Positions 36,601 to 44,386 of a stretch of DNA of 64,000 nt are shown here, piece after piece. The notes below the pieces were generated by a model. It made no database searches, was not told the DNA's origin, and saw nothing but the letters and a program-made list of their open reading frames with translations. Position 1 is the first letter of the stretch, and each line of letters starts with the position of its first letter. The stretch comes from Streptosporangium canum (lineage in GTDB: Bacteria > Actinomycetota > Actinomycetes > Streptosporangiales > Streptosporangiaceae), in the NCBI RefSeq assembly GCF_900113865.1, contig NZ_FOQY01000009.1:186001-250000 (forward strand). Reading direction: 5' to 3'. Made by a program: the position numbers and the translations under genes.

Positions 36601-36693
36601 TGTTCCCAGATCGAGTTCGGTGCCGTCACGCCACGCCTGCACCGGGCCGAGCACGGCGAAGCGCAACCCGTCTTCGCTGCCGTGAACAGCCAT
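33643..36693 (-). CDS. AfsR-type SARP transcriptional regulator with NB-ARC and TPR domains
   Basis: A 1016-aa regulator. Residues about 8-100 form the OmpR-like DNA-binding domain (FAVLGPVQAWRDGTELDLGTPLQRSILAMLL). The BTAD domain follows (about 105-255). A Pro-rich linker leads to an NB-ARC ATPase with P-loop GIGGVGKT (about 341-348), and Walker-B-like RRMLVLLDNARDAAQV. The C-terminal 400 residues are TPR repeats. AfsR relatives are activated by phosphorylation and bind direct repeats near promoters. ATG 36693 follows GGAGAT; an earlier ATG adds 13 residues. Four heptamers at 11-12 bp lie immediately upstream (36775-36815), so autoregulation is likely. Confidence 0.93.
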   Translation of the reverse strand: MAVHGSEDGLRFAVLGPVQAWRDGTELDLGTPLQRSILAMLLLRESRAVTPAEMIDAVWGEDAPPRALGALRTYVSRLRAVLEPGRSPRTRPELLISVGRGYALRLNGAVLDLTLFDRGLQEGEIARRAGDRAAAAESLRASLALCTGEPLAGAVGPYAEHQRDRLVERRMSVLETLMDLDLELGRHADVVSELIALTADHPLRERLRAQLMLAYYRCGRQADALATFADTRAALIEELGIEPGPDLAALHQRILTGDPGLAPAPLPAADPVRLAPADPPEPARQPETAEPGAGAPELPRPAQLPAAVNDFTGRRQIIARLCTLLSTQGGADGVPVAAISGIGGVGKTTLAVHVAHTLHDLFPDGQLYADLRGYGEEPVAPESVLAAFLRALGLPADIIPDGLAERSALFRSLLTDRRMLVLLDNARDAAQVSHLLPGSTGCAAIVTSRGKLADLAAARLVDLDVMEPDEALTLFGTVAGAERVAAERAAAMDVVAACGFLPLAVRIVAARLAARASWTVASLVPRLADERRRLDEMRVGNLAVEATFALGYGQLSPAQARAFRLLSLPGGPDISAGAASALLALHPTDTEDILESLVDASLLEAPAPGRYRFHDLLKLFARRTGERAEAGAERGAGSTTGSAGGEGPPALRRLLDFYLASARSAHRLAYEGSTVADQLAVTGPGHAFGSADEAVAWLSVEAEALFASIAQASGAEEAGALLPGADLLLAMEPLLESGSHAREFDQRAKEVLAAARRLGDTSSELRCRYVLGRVLFGANRLTEAESEFRASLDLAAGGDRIVTGEAMNALAVVAGRQRRHVEALAWFDSARRVFREVGARGGEALTLSYSARDHLFLGQQAEAIAAAEQGLAVFIELGFSAGTARARYHLGMILSRVGRLNEAVHHHAECLAFFRASRQRVWEQRVCSRLAETFITAGRFSDATRHAEQALTVSREIGHPYGEALSLWVLGRALAGLGNTSRSHDCLERAHDIFVRLGAPEAADLRALLDRDHVGN

Positions 36694-36774
36694 TTCTTTG
36701 ATCTCCGTCTTAATGGAAAGTTTTGTGGCCAATGATAGATCCTCGGTTGCTTAGTCCATAGATGGCTACTCACC

Positions 36775-36815
36775 CGTTAACCGAAGCGTTGATTGGCCGT
36801 TAATCGGGTGTTGAG
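36775..36815. promoter_or_regulatory. SARP-like heptamer array (four CGTTRAY-type repeats, 11-12 bp apart)
   Basis: CGTTAAC (36775), CGTTGAT (36787), CGTTAAT (36798) and TGTTGAG (36809) follow one another at 12, 11 and 11 bp, one helical turn each. SARP proteins are known to bind direct heptamers at 11-bp spacing. One more CGTTGAT occurs at 36906. The array sits 82 bp upstream of the SARP start and 200 bp upstream of the secreted protein at 37013. The rest of the 319-bp gap shows nothing further. Confidence 0.6.
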
Positions 36816-37012
36816 CCATGAGCGTGATGCTGAGGGCTGTCGGGCATGGCGCCATACGGGGGCTGTCATGCCCGACATGTCAGTAGATTGCAGGTGCCGA
36901 TCAGGCGTTGATAAAGGCGCTGTAAGCGCGGTGCAGGCGGTTCGCCCTATCAATGAGCCATGGCTCCTCGACCAGGAAAAAGGAGTCGCTCCCACCCTCA
37001 AGGAGAACCACC

Positions 37013-37507
37013 ATGCGCCGCACGACCCGCACCCTCCTGGGCCTCGCCGCCGCCACCGCCGTCATCGCGGCCGGCGCCCCGGTCCTGGCCACCTCCGCCT
37101 CGGCCGCCACGGTCACCGCGAGCACGACCGCCGCGAGCGACTACGACTACTGGGGCTACGACTACTCCAAGTACTACGACGACTCCCGCGCCAAGGCCAA
37201 GGGACGCGTGTGGATCGACCGCTTCGACCGGGTCCACGTCGAGGGCAGGCTCTACGACAAGTACTCGCCGAGCTGGCTCTGCGGCTACGTCCAGGTCAAG
37301 TTCGAGAACGCCGACGGCGACGAGACCTACTACTGGGCCAAGAAGTGCGGCTCCAGCGGCTACCAGCCCTTCCACTTCCGGCAGGACGACGTCGACAACG
37401 TCCAGGTCCGGGTCTGCTACTGGGACAACAACCAGGCCAAGAGGAAGCTCTGCGGCAAGTGGGACTACGTCTACGAGGTCGACGGCGGGGACGAGGACGA
37501 CGAGTAA
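37013..37507 (+). CDS. Small secreted Tyr/Asp-rich protein
   Basis: A 164-aa protein with a classical signal peptide (MRRTTRTLLGLAAATAVIAAG, cleavage expected after ATSASA). The mature part is Tyr/Asp/Lys-rich with four cysteines (SWLCGYVQV, KKCGSSG, VRVCYWD, KLCGKW) that probably form two disulfides. The tail is acidic. No domain recognised. AAGGAG lies 7 nt before the ATG, and a terminator follows at once, so it is monocistronic. It is downstream of the heptamer array and may belong to the SARP regulon. Confidence 0.8.
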   Translation: MRRTTRTLLGLAAATAVIAAGAPVLATSASAATVTASTTAASDYDYWGYDYSKYYDDSRAKAKGRVWIDRFDRVHVEGRLYDKYSPSWLCGYVQVKFENADGDETYYWAKKCGSSGYQPFHFRQDDVDNVQVRVCYWDNNQAKRKLCGKWDYVYEVDGGDEDDE

Positions 37508-37527
37508 CCGTCCGCCGGACGAACATC

Positions 37528-37557
37528 AGGCCCGCCCGGAGTCCCGGGCGGGCCTTT
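37528..37557 (+). terminator. Rho-independent terminator of the small secreted protein gene
   Basis: AGGCCCGCCCGG (37528-37539) and CCGGGCGGGCCT (37544-37555) pair perfectly around AGTC and are followed by TT. Confidence 0.85.
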
Positions 37558-37592
37558 AGTTCCATGAGGTCATCGAAGTGACGGGGTCGCCT

Positions 37593-38237
37593 TTACGCGG
37601 CTTCGACCAGGCCGAGCCGCGCGTGGAGCCGTTCTCGCACGAGCGGCCATTCCGAACTGAGGATCGAGTAATAGGCGGTATCTCGGACCGTGTCGTCGGC
37701 GCCTCGGGTCTCCGCCCGGCGCACACCGTCGAGGTGTGCGCCGAGGGCCTCGATGGCGGCGCGGGAGCGTACGTTCCGTACGTCAGCCTTGAGTGTGATG
37801 CGGTGGACCTGCCAGGTCTCGAAGGCGAGGGAGAGCATCAGATACTTGCTCTCCCGGTTGACACCCGTGCCCTGGGCCGAAGCGCCCAGCCAGGTGTAAC
37901 CGATGTCCGCCACGGACGGGACCTCGCCCACCGCACCATGTGCACCCGGCGGCCAGGGCATGGGCCCCTGCCAGTACTCCAGGTTCATGAGACGGGTGGC
38001 ACCGACGACGCGGTCGGTGTGCAGCCACCGGATGGCGAAGGGCATCGTGCGGCCCTCCGCCTGCTCAGCCAGAGTGGCCTCCACGTAGGAGACCATCTCG
38101 CCCCGGCTACGGGGAACGCGAGTGAAGGCGTAAGTAGAACGGTCTTCACTCGCCGCGGCGACGAGGTCGTCGACGGCCGCGAGGCTGAGCGGTTCCAGGC
38201 GCACGGAGCGCCCGGACAGGGTGACAAAAGCGGGCAT
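37593..38237 (-). CDS. GNAT-family N-acetyltransferase (RimJ/RimL-like)
   Basis: A 214-aa protein, begin MPAFVTLSGRSVRLEPLSLA. The GNAT core includes GYTWLGASAQGTGVNRESKYLMLSLAFETWQVHRITLKADVRNVRSRAAIEALGA, the pattern of RimJ/RimL protein acetyltransferases (the usual QGxGxN is AQGTGVN). ATG 38237 is the best family start though it lacks a clear ribosome site; an upstream in-frame start exists. Confidence 0.82.
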   Translation of the reverse strand: MPAFVTLSGRSVRLEPLSLAAVDDLVAAASEDRSTYAFTRVPRSRGEMVSYVEATLAEQAEGRTMPFAIRWLHTDRVVGATRLMNLEYWQGPMPWPPGAHGAVGEVPSVADIGYTWLGASAQGTGVNRESKYLMLSLAFETWQVHRITLKADVRNVRSRAAIEALGAHLDGVRRAETRGADDTVRDTAYYSILSSEWPLVRERLHARLGLVEAA

Positions 38238-38422
38238 GAGCACATGATGAGGGCTCCCCGAGATGCCCAGTGCCAAATGACACGGGACATCTTGGTGAGC
38301 ATCCAGGAAAATGCCTGTCTCCCTGGTGCGTGGAGCACAAAACCCCAGGTCAGCCACGCCGACGTTGTCTCAGGCGCTCCCGGCGCCCGAGTAAAGTTTC
38401 CCCCAAGGGCGGCCCTTTGCGA

Positions 38423-39703
38423 TCACCCCGCCGCCGGGGTCGGGACCAGGGCTGCGCGCACGAGCCGGCCGGATGCCCGCCGGGCCGTGTTCAGGCCGGT
38501 CAGAGCCTCGCTCAGGTGGTCCAGCGAGGCCGAGATCCAGGGCAGTCCGAGAGGGTCGGCGGCGCCCAGCGCGGCCAGCCGCCGCTCGGTCGTCTCGCCG
38601 TACAGAAGGCTGGTCGCCACCCGCACCCGCAGGGCCCGGGGATCGTCGCCGAAGGCGTGTCCGGGGAGCACCCCGACGCCGTGCCTGTCGAGCAGGTCCG
38701 CGGTCAGCTCGGCGGAGGTCGCGTAGGCGAGTCCGGTGAAGTCGGGGTAGAGGTAGAAGCCGCCCTGCGGCGCGTCCACCCGCACGCCCGCCCGGACGAA
38801 CCTGTCGTACACCGCCCGCGCCACCGTGCCGTGCAGCCGCCGGCTCTCGTCGATCCGCTCGACGAGCTCGGCGGGCTCGGTGTAGGCGTAGGCCGCCGCC
38901 TGCTGGACCGGGGCCGCCGGGCTGGACCAGATCTCGCTGGCCACGGCGAGCAGCCGGTCGCGCAGCTCCGCCGACGGGAGCCGGGCGACGCCGATCCGCC
39001 AGCCGCCGAGGGCGAGGCTCTTGCTGAGCCCGCTGGTGATCACGGTCCGCTCGGGAGCCAGCTCGGCCGGGCTGAGGAAGCCCGCGGCGGTGTCGTGGAC
39101 GAGATCGCGGTAGATCTCGTCGGAGATGATCGTGAGGTCGAGGTCGCGGGCGACCTCGGTGATCCGCCTGATCGTGCGGGCGGCGGCCAGCGTGCCGCTG
39201 GGGTTGTCGGGCAGCGTGACCAGCAGCGAGCGCACGTCGCGCCCCTGGGACCGCGCGTGCAGGACCGCGGAGACGACACGCTCGGGGTCCGGCACCCCTC
39301 CCTCGCCGGGGGGTGCTGGGACGAGCAGGGGCCGCGCCCCGACCAGATCCGCCTGGGCGGCGTAGCTGACCCAGCTCGGCATCGGCAGCACGATGTCGCC
39401 GCCGATCGCGAGCAGCAGGCCGTAGAGCAGGGACTTGCTTCCGGGGCCGCAGACCACCAGCTCGGGGTCGGTGGGCAGGCCCCGCCGGTGCCAGTATCCG
39501 GCTGCCGCCTCACGCAGCGCGGCCGCTCCGGCGACCGGCCCGTATCCGTTGTGCTCGGACGCGGCGATCAGCCGTTCGCGCAGCGCCGGATGAACGGGCA
39601 GACCGGCCTCGCCGAAGGCCAGGTGCAGCACGCGCTCACCGGCGCGCCGTCTTCGTTCGATCTCCTCGTTGGCCGCCAGCGTGGCGGAGAGCGTCACGTT
39701 CAT
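38423..39703 (-). CDS. PLP-dependent class I/II aminotransferase
   Basis: A 426-aa enzyme. Seen: GYGPVAGAAALREAAAGYWHRRG, GPGSKSLLYGLLLAIGGDIVLPMPSWVSY, SLLVTLPDNPSGTLA, IISDEIYRDLVHD (the Asp/Tyr that bind PLP) and the Schiff-base lysine in SGLSKSLALGGWRIG. The DNPSGT replaces the usual NPxNPTG. Substrate is not predictable. The ATG at 39703 is divergent from a LysR gene, which is likely its regulator. Confidence 0.9.
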   Translation of the reverse strand: MNVTLSATLAANEEIERRRRAGERVLHLAFGEAGLPVHPALRERLIAASEHNGYGPVAGAAALREAAAGYWHRRGLPTDPELVVCGPGSKSLLYGLLLAIGGDIVLPMPSWVSYAAQADLVGARPLLVPAPPGEGGVPDPERVVSAVLHARSQGRDVRSLLVTLPDNPSGTLAAARTIRRITEVARDLDLTIISDEIYRDLVHDTAAGFLSPAELAPERTVITSGLSKSLALGGWRIGVARLPSAELRDRLLAVASEIWSSPAAPVQQAAAYAYTEPAELVERIDESRRLHGTVARAVYDRFVRAGVRVDAPQGGFYLYPDFTGLAYATSAELTADLLDRHGVGVLPGHAFGDDPRALRVRVATSLLYGETTERRLAALGAADPLGLPWISASLDHLSEALTGLNTARRASGRLVRAALVPTPAAG

Positions 39704-39725
39704 GGGGAGTCCTCTCGCTCATTGC

Positions 39726-39735
39726 GGAACGTTCC
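39726..39735. promoter_or_regulatory. GGAACGTTCC palindrome in the aminotransferase/LysR intergenic region
   Basis: A perfect 10-bp palindrome 23 bp from the aminotransferase ATG. The identical 10-mer occurs at 28730-28739 between the divergent SURF1 and VC0807-like genes. Meaning unknown. Confidence 0.3.
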
Positions 39736-39801
39736 CAAGCGTGGTGGGCTACAGGCATCAGGACAAGCTTTGGTTGTTGTGGGTAGGCATAAGGAAGTCT
39801 G

Positions 39802-40737
39802 ATGCTTGATTTGCGGCGTTTGGCGTTGATCTGCGAGTTCGCCCGCCGGGGAAGTATCGCGGCCACCGCCGCCGTCCTCGGCTACAGTCCCTCGGCGGTC
39901 TCCCAGCAACTGGCGGCGCTGGAGCGGGAGGCCGGGGCGGTGCTGCTCGACCGGACCGCCCGCAGCGCCGAGCTGACCGACGCCGGGCGCCGCCTGGTCG
40001 CGCACGCCGAACGCATCCTGTCGATGGTCGAGACCGCCGAGTCCGACCTGTCGGCCCAGGCGGCGACCCCCTCGGGCCGGGTCACCGTCACCGCCTTCCC
40101 CACCGCCGCGGTCGCCTTCGCGCCCGCCCTGGCCCGGTCGCTGCGCCGCCACACCGCGCTGACCCTGCGGATGGGCCAGGGGCGCTCCGGGCGCGGGATG
40201 CGCGAGGTCCAGTCGGGCGAGGTGGACATCGCCCTGGTGGACGACTGGTACGGCCGGGTGCGTGAGTCCGACACGTTGCGGGTCTTCCCGCTGCTGCACG
40301 ATCCGCTGGTGCTCGTGGTGCCGCGCAAGCACCGCCTGGCCTCCCTGGACGAGCCCGTGGACCTGCGTGAGCTCCGTGACGAGCCGTGGATGGCCACCCC
40401 GGACGGCGAGCCCTCCCGGCTGGCCGTGGACAGCCTGCTGGCCGACGTCGGCGGCGCCCAGCCGGTGCCGTGGGAGTTCGAGGGCCTGGGCACCATCCTC
40501 GGCCTGGTCGCCAAGGGCATCGGCATCGCGGCCGTCCCCGCCCTGGCGCTGGCCTCCGGAGTCCGCGGCATCGTCGTGCGCGAGTTCCCCGGCGCCCCGG
40601 TCGGCCGCGACGTCCACGCCGTCGCCCGCGCCTCCGGCGTCCACCGCCCCGCCGTCTCCGTCACCCTGCGCGCCGTCCACGTCGCCGCCCGCCTCCTCGC
40701 CGCCGATCTCGCGGCGGTGGAGCTCGCGGCCCGGTAA
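39802..40737 (+). CDS. LysR-family transcriptional regulator
   Basis: A 311-aa regulator. The HTH is LRRLALICEFARRGSIAATAAVLGYSPSAVSQQLAALEREAGAVLLDRTARSAELTDAGRRLVAHAERIL. The co-inducer domain begins SGRVTVTAFPTAAVAFAPALARSL. Divergent from the aminotransferase with a 98-bp gap, a classic LysR-target pair. It also starts a run with rnhB (9 bp gap), though the two functions are unrelated. Confidence 0.93.
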   Translation: MLDLRRLALICEFARRGSIAATAAVLGYSPSAVSQQLAALEREAGAVLLDRTARSAELTDAGRRLVAHAERILSMVETAESDLSAQAATPSGRVTVTAFPTAAVAFAPALARSLRRHTALTLRMGQGRSGRGMREVQSGEVDIALVDDWYGRVRESDTLRVFPLLHDPLVLVVPRKHRLASLDEPVDLRELRDEPWMATPDGEPSRLAVDSLLADVGGAQPVPWEFEGLGTILGLVAKGIGIAAVPALALASGVRGIVVREFPGAPVGRDVHAVARASGVHRPAVSVTLRAVHVAARLLAADLAAVELAAR

Positions 40738-40746
40738 CGTCGGGGC

Positions 40747-41415
40747 GTGCCTCCCTCCTACGCGCTTGAGCGATTGCTGTCGGCCGGCGGGACGAAGCTG
40801 GTGGCCGGGGTCGACGAGGTCGGGCGAGGCGCCTGGGCCGGACCGGTGGCGGTCTGCGCGGTCGTCACGGACCTGTCGGAGCCGCCCGCGGGGCTGACCG
40901 ACTCCAAGATGCTCAGCCCGGCCCGCCGTACCTCCATGGTCGCCGAGATCACCGGCTGGGCGGCCGGGATCGGCTACGGCGAGGCGTCACACGAGGAGAT
41001 CGACGCGCTCGGCATGACCGAGGCCCTGCGCCGGGCGGCCAGGCGGGCGCTGGCCGAGCTCCCGGTCCGGCCCGACGCGGTCATCCTCGACGGCAAGCAC
41101 GACTACCTGGGCGCGCCGTGGCCGGTCCGCTGCGAGATCAAGGGTGACCTGTCCTGCGTCTCCGTGGCCGCCGCCTCGGTGATCGCCAAGGTCCGCCGGG
41201 ACGCCTACATGGCCTCCCTCGGCTTCGAGGAGTACGGCTTCGCCGACAACGCCGGCTACCCGTCGCCGGTCCACCAGGCCGCGCTGGCCTCGCTCGGGCC
41301 GACCGCGCACCACCGCCTGTCCTGGTCCTATCTGGACGACCTGCCTGGCTGGCGCCATCTCAAGAAGCACCGCAACCCGCTCGCCGGAGAGGGACAGCTC
41401 GGCCTCTTCGGGTAA
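40747..41415 (+). CDS. rnhB: Ribonuclease HII
   Basis: A 222-aa nuclease that removes ribonucleotides misincorporated in DNA. The catalytic [11 protein letters not shown] (Asp, Glu) is at the N-terminus, followed by [12 protein letters not shown] and later [34 protein letters not shown] with the active-site acidics. The GTG start lies 9 bp after the LysR stop. Confidence 0.95.
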   Translation: MPPSYALERLLSAGGTKLVAGVDEVGRGAWAGPVAVCAVVTDLSEPPAGLTDSKMLSPARRTSMVAEITGWAAGIGYGEASHEEIDALGMTEALRRAARRALAELPVRPDAVILDGKHDYLGAPWPVRCEIKGDLSCVSVAAASVIAKVRRDAYMASLGFEEYGFADNAGYPSPVHQAALASLGPTAHHRLSWSYLDDLPGWRHLKKHRNPLAGEGQLGLFG

Positions 41416-41486
41416 GGGCCCCGGCGTCCGGCCGGAACGGTGATCTGACCTTTCCTGTCCCCCCGCGCCGTTCGAAAGTACTTACT

Positions 41487-42596
41487 ATGCGCATCGGTGT
41501 CTTTCTGGTCGCGGCGGGATTCCCGGGACGGCGGCCGGGGGAGGTGTTGCGGGACACGGTGGAGGCGGTCGCCGCCGCCGAGGACGCCGGATTCGACGAC
41601 GCGTGGATCGCCGAGCACCACTTCATGTCGTACGGCGTGTGCCCGTCGGCGGTGACGCTGGCCGGTGTGGCGCTGGGCCGCACCTCCAGGATCCGGGTCG
41701 GCACGGCGGTGAGCGTGCTGTCGACGCGGCATCCGGTCGACCTGGCCGAGCAGGCGGCCGTCCTCGACCAGGTCTCGGGAGGACGGTTCACGCTCGGCGT
41801 CGGCAGGGGCGGGCCCTGGGTGGACCTGGAGGTGTTCGGGACGGGGCCGGCGCGCTTCGAACGTGGTTTCGCCGAGTCGCTGGATCTGCTCTGCGCGGCC
41901 CTGAGCCAGGAGACGGTCGCGGCGGACGGGGAGTTCTTCCGGTTCAGGGAGGTGCCCATGGTGCCCGCCGTCCGGCTCCGGCCGGTCGTCGCCTGCACCT
42001 CGCCGGAGACCGTGACGCTCGCCGCCGAGCGCGGCCTGCCGATGCTGCTCGGCATGCACATCGGCGACGAGGAGAAGGCCGCCATGCTCCGGAACTACCG
42101 GCGGACGGCCGTACGGCCGCCGGCCGCCGGCGGGCCGGGCGGCCGGGAGTTCGGCGGGCGGGAGAGCCGGGGGGCCGGCGGGAGCATGGCCGGACCGGCG
42201 GGCCCGCCCCCTCCCGGGCACGTGGCGGCGGTCGTGGGACACGTGGGCGACTCGACGGCGCAGGTCGTCGAGGAGCTGCGGGAGGCCATGCCGCGCTGGC
42301 TGGAGCCGGGACTCGCGGGGTACGTGCCGGTGGACGGCCGGGCACGGCCGAGGCGCGATATCCCGGCATATGTGGATTTCCTCTGCGACACGCACCCGGT
42401 CGGCTCACCCGGCCACTGCGTCGAGAGGATCACGCGGACAGCGGAGGTCACCGGATTGGGGCACCTGATGCTCATGGTCGAGGGTGCGGGCGAGCAGGCC
42501 CGCACCCTCGAGAACATCCGGCGGCTCGGGGCCGAGGTGCTGCCCCGGGTCCGCGGTCGCCTCCCTAGCAGTCGACGAGCTCCGGCGTCTGGTTGA
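41487..42596 (+). CDS. LLM-class flavin-dependent oxidoreductase
   Basis: A 369-aa TIM-barrel protein, begin MRIGVFLVAAGFPGRRPGEVL, with DDAWIAEHHFMSYGVCPSAVTLAG, VGTAVSVLSTRHPVDLAEQAAVLDQVSGGRFTLGVGRGGPWVDLEVFG and a second half with VGHVGDSTAQVVEELREAMP. The group includes bacterial luciferase-like and F420 enzymes. Residues about 208-235 form a Gly/Pro/Arg-rich insert absent from typical members. Substrate unknown. It overlaps the next, convergent gene by 32 bp. Confidence 0.87.
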   Translation: MRIGVFLVAAGFPGRRPGEVLRDTVEAVAAAEDAGFDDAWIAEHHFMSYGVCPSAVTLAGVALGRTSRIRVGTAVSVLSTRHPVDLAEQAAVLDQVSGGRFTLGVGRGGPWVDLEVFGTGPARFERGFAESLDLLCAALSQETVAADGEFFRFREVPMVPAVRLRPVVACTSPETVTLAAERGLPMLLGMHIGDEEKAAMLRNYRRTAVRPPAAGGPGGREFGGRESRGAGGSMAGPAGPPPPGHVAAVVGHVGDSTAQVVEELREAMPRWLEPGLAGYVPVDGRARPRRDIPAYVDFLCDTHPVGSPGHCVERITRTAEVTGLGHLMLMVEGAGEQARTLENIRRLGAEVLPRVRGRLPSSRRAPASG

Positions 42597-42951
42597 GGAT
42601 CTGGGACCTGGCGGTGACGAACTCCGCGTGGGCCCTGGTGGCCGACGGGTCGAAGACCGCGACCCGGTGGCAGTTCTGGAAGGCCAGCCGCACCCCGAAG
42701 TGACGCTCCAGGGCGCCGCGCATGGCGTCGCTGGCGAGACAGCGCAGGAGCTGGCCCCGGGCGGCCTCGTCCGGCGGGGGAACGGTGTTGTCGGTGAACT
42801 CCGCGCCGCTGTGATCGCGCTGCCGGACCAGCTCGCTGATCACCGACCAGGCGTAGGGCAGGGAGTCGCGGACGCAGGCGACGAACGCCGCGTCGTCCAC
42901 CTCACCGGCTTTCGCCAGGTCGAGAAGATCCTTCGAAACGGTCAGCGACAT
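42565..42951 (-). CDS. SCO5389-family protein
   Basis: A 128-aa protein. The signature PPPDEAARGQLLRCLASDAMRGALERHFGVRLAFQNCHRVAVF and the C-terminal ILNQTPELVDC match the SCO5389 family as I recall it. Cysteines at C25, C70, C94 and the C-terminus may bind metal. In Streptomyces a homologue is adjacent to an ATPase as here. No function established. Confidence 0.85.
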   Translation of the reverse strand: MSLTVSKDLLDLAKAGEVDDAAFVACVRDSLPYAWSVISELVRQRDHSGAEFTDNTVPPPDEAARGQLLRCLASDAMRGALERHFGVRLAFQNCHRVAVFDPSATRAHAEFVTARSQILNQTPELVDC

Positions 42952-43014
42952 GCTGCGTTCTCCTCTCAGAAGGGGATCGTTCAGACATTAGGGCGGGCCC
43001 GGCGGCCGCTCCAT

Positions 43015-43980
43015 CTAGCGTGGGAGCGACACTCGCGTGGGCCCGAAGACGAAGTCCGGGTCGATCTGGGCGGCGAGATCCTCGCCGGTGGCCCTGTTCG
43101 CCCAGGCCTCGGCGTTCTTGAGGTGGAACTGCACGGCCTGGCGGCCGAACCGGGCCCAGTCCTTCTCCTGGGCGTCCAGATGCGTCAGGAGCCCGCCCAG
43201 GGCCTCGGCGTTGGCCGGCTCCAGATCCTCCAGGCGGAAGGGGCGGCCCTGCTCCATCGCCCGCACCGCCGCCGAGTGCTCCACGCACACCAGCAGGTCC
43301 TGGCCCACATGCTCGCGCAGGAACTCCACATCCCGCGGGCCGTGCACCTTGTTGCCGACCACCGCCACCGGCACGCCGAAGTCGGCCGCGTAGTCGCGGT
43401 ACTGGCGGTAGACCCCCACCCCCTGCCGGGTCGGCTCGGCCACCAGGAACGTCAGGTCGAAACGGGTGAACAACCCCGAGGCGAAGGAGTCGGCCCCCGC
43501 GGTCATGTCCACCACCACATACTCCCCCGCCCCGTCGACGAGGTGGTTGAGATACAGCTCCACCGCGCCGACCTTGGAGTGGTAGCAGGCCACCCCCAGA
43601 TCGTCTTCGGCGAACGGGCCGGTGACCATCAGCCGCGGCCCGTCCGGCGTGCCCACCGCGTAGCGGGCGTGGACGGGATCGGCGGGCTCCTTCAGGTCCA
43701 GCAGCCGCGAGCCGCGCCCCGGCGGCGTGGTCTTGACCATCGCCGCCGCCGAGGAGACACGCGGGTTGTCGCCCCGCAGGTATTCCTTGATCTCGGTCAG
43801 GTGCGCGCCCATCGGGCGGGGCAGCGCGCCCTCCTCCACCCCCAGCGCCATGCCCAGGTGCTGGTTGATGTCGGCGTCGATCGCGACGACCGGCCCGCCC
43901 CGCACCGCGGTATATCTCGCGAACAGCGCCGACAGAGTCGTCTTGCCGCTGCCGCCCTTGCCGACGAATGCCACCCTCAC
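43015..43980 (-). CDS. CooC/ParA-type P-loop ATPase
   Basis: A 321-aa ATPase, begin MRVAFVGKGGSGKTTLSALFARYTA (deviant Walker A GKGGSGKTT, residues 7-15), then VVAIDADINQHLGMALG and a later VDMTAGADSFASG. The CooC/MinD/ArsA class often inserts metals or assembles complexes. It is 63 bp upstream of the SCO5389-family gene on the same strand and probably co-transcribed. GTG 43980 start. A Zur-like motif lies 22 bp upstream. Confidence 0.85.
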   Translation of the reverse strand: MRVAFVGKGGSGKTTLSALFARYTAVRGGPVVAIDADINQHLGMALGVEEGALPRPMGAHLTEIKEYLRGDNPRVSSAAAMVKTTPPGRGSRLLDLKEPADPVHARYAVGTPDGPRLMVTGPFAEDDLGVACYHSKVGAVELYLNHLVDGAGEYVVVDMTAGADSFASGLFTRFDLTFLVAEPTRQGVGVYRQYRDYAADFGVPVAVVGNKVHGPRDVEFLREHVGQDLLVCVEHSAAVRAMEQGRPFRLEDLEPANAEALGGLLTHLDAQEKDWARFGRQAVQFHLKNAEAWANRATGEDLAAQIDPDFVFGPTRVSLPR

Positions 43981-43995
43981 GACGACGATCCAATC

Positions 43996-44035
43996 TGATT
44001 ATGAAAACCATTGCAAGTTCTGAGGGTGATTATCA
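43996..44035. promoter_or_regulatory. Candidate Zur/Fur-type operator
   Basis: TGAAAACCATTGCAA (44002-44016) matches 11 of 15 positions of the actinobacterial Zur consensus TGAAAATCATTTTCA as I recall it, with TGATTAT before it and TGATTATCA (44027-44035) after. It sits between the ATPase gene and the SMR remnant. Unverified. Confidence 0.35.
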
Positions 44036-44093
44036 TGCCACGGTCGGTGAGCGCGCGTGGCGGGTATGACGGGCAAGAGGGCGGGGGCGGCCG

Positions 44094-44327
44094 ATGGCAT
44101 GGCTGATATCGGTGATATCGGGGGCGATGGAGACGGCTTGGGCGATCGCTCTGCGGAAAACCGAAGGATTCTCCAGGCCGATGCCCACCGCGATCTTCGT
44201 GACGACGCTGATTCTGAGCATGGCCGGGCTCGGATACGCCCTGAAGTTCATCCTCGTCGGCACCGCCTACGCGGTGTGGGTCGGGATCGGCGCGGCCGGC
44301 ACGCCGGCCGGCGGCGAGAGGGTATGA
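44094..44327 (+). pseudogene. Truncated SMR (small multidrug resistance) efflux protein
   Basis: A 77-codon frame whose first 68 residues match the SugE/EmrE type: MAWLISVISGAMETAWAIALRK with the essential glutamate E13, the second and third helices and the conserved GTAYAVWVGIGAAGT loop. The family is about 105 residues, so the fourth helix is missing, replaced by a short Gly/Arg tail PAGGERV and a stop. SMR pumps need four helices per subunit, so this is probably inactive. It is 114 bp from the ATPase start. Confidence 0.75.
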
Positions 44328-44386
44328 GCGGGCAGGGTCTCGTCGACCACGCCGTCCACGACCGCGCCCGGCGGGCCGGCCCGCGA

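Noticed and set aside
33817-36735. A 972-codon open frame antisense to the SARP gene
   Set aside because: It mirrors the SARP coding strand in very GC-rich DNA, is low-complexity (Gly/Gln/Arg/Val) and has no recognisable domain. Similar long antisense frames lie over most true genes here.
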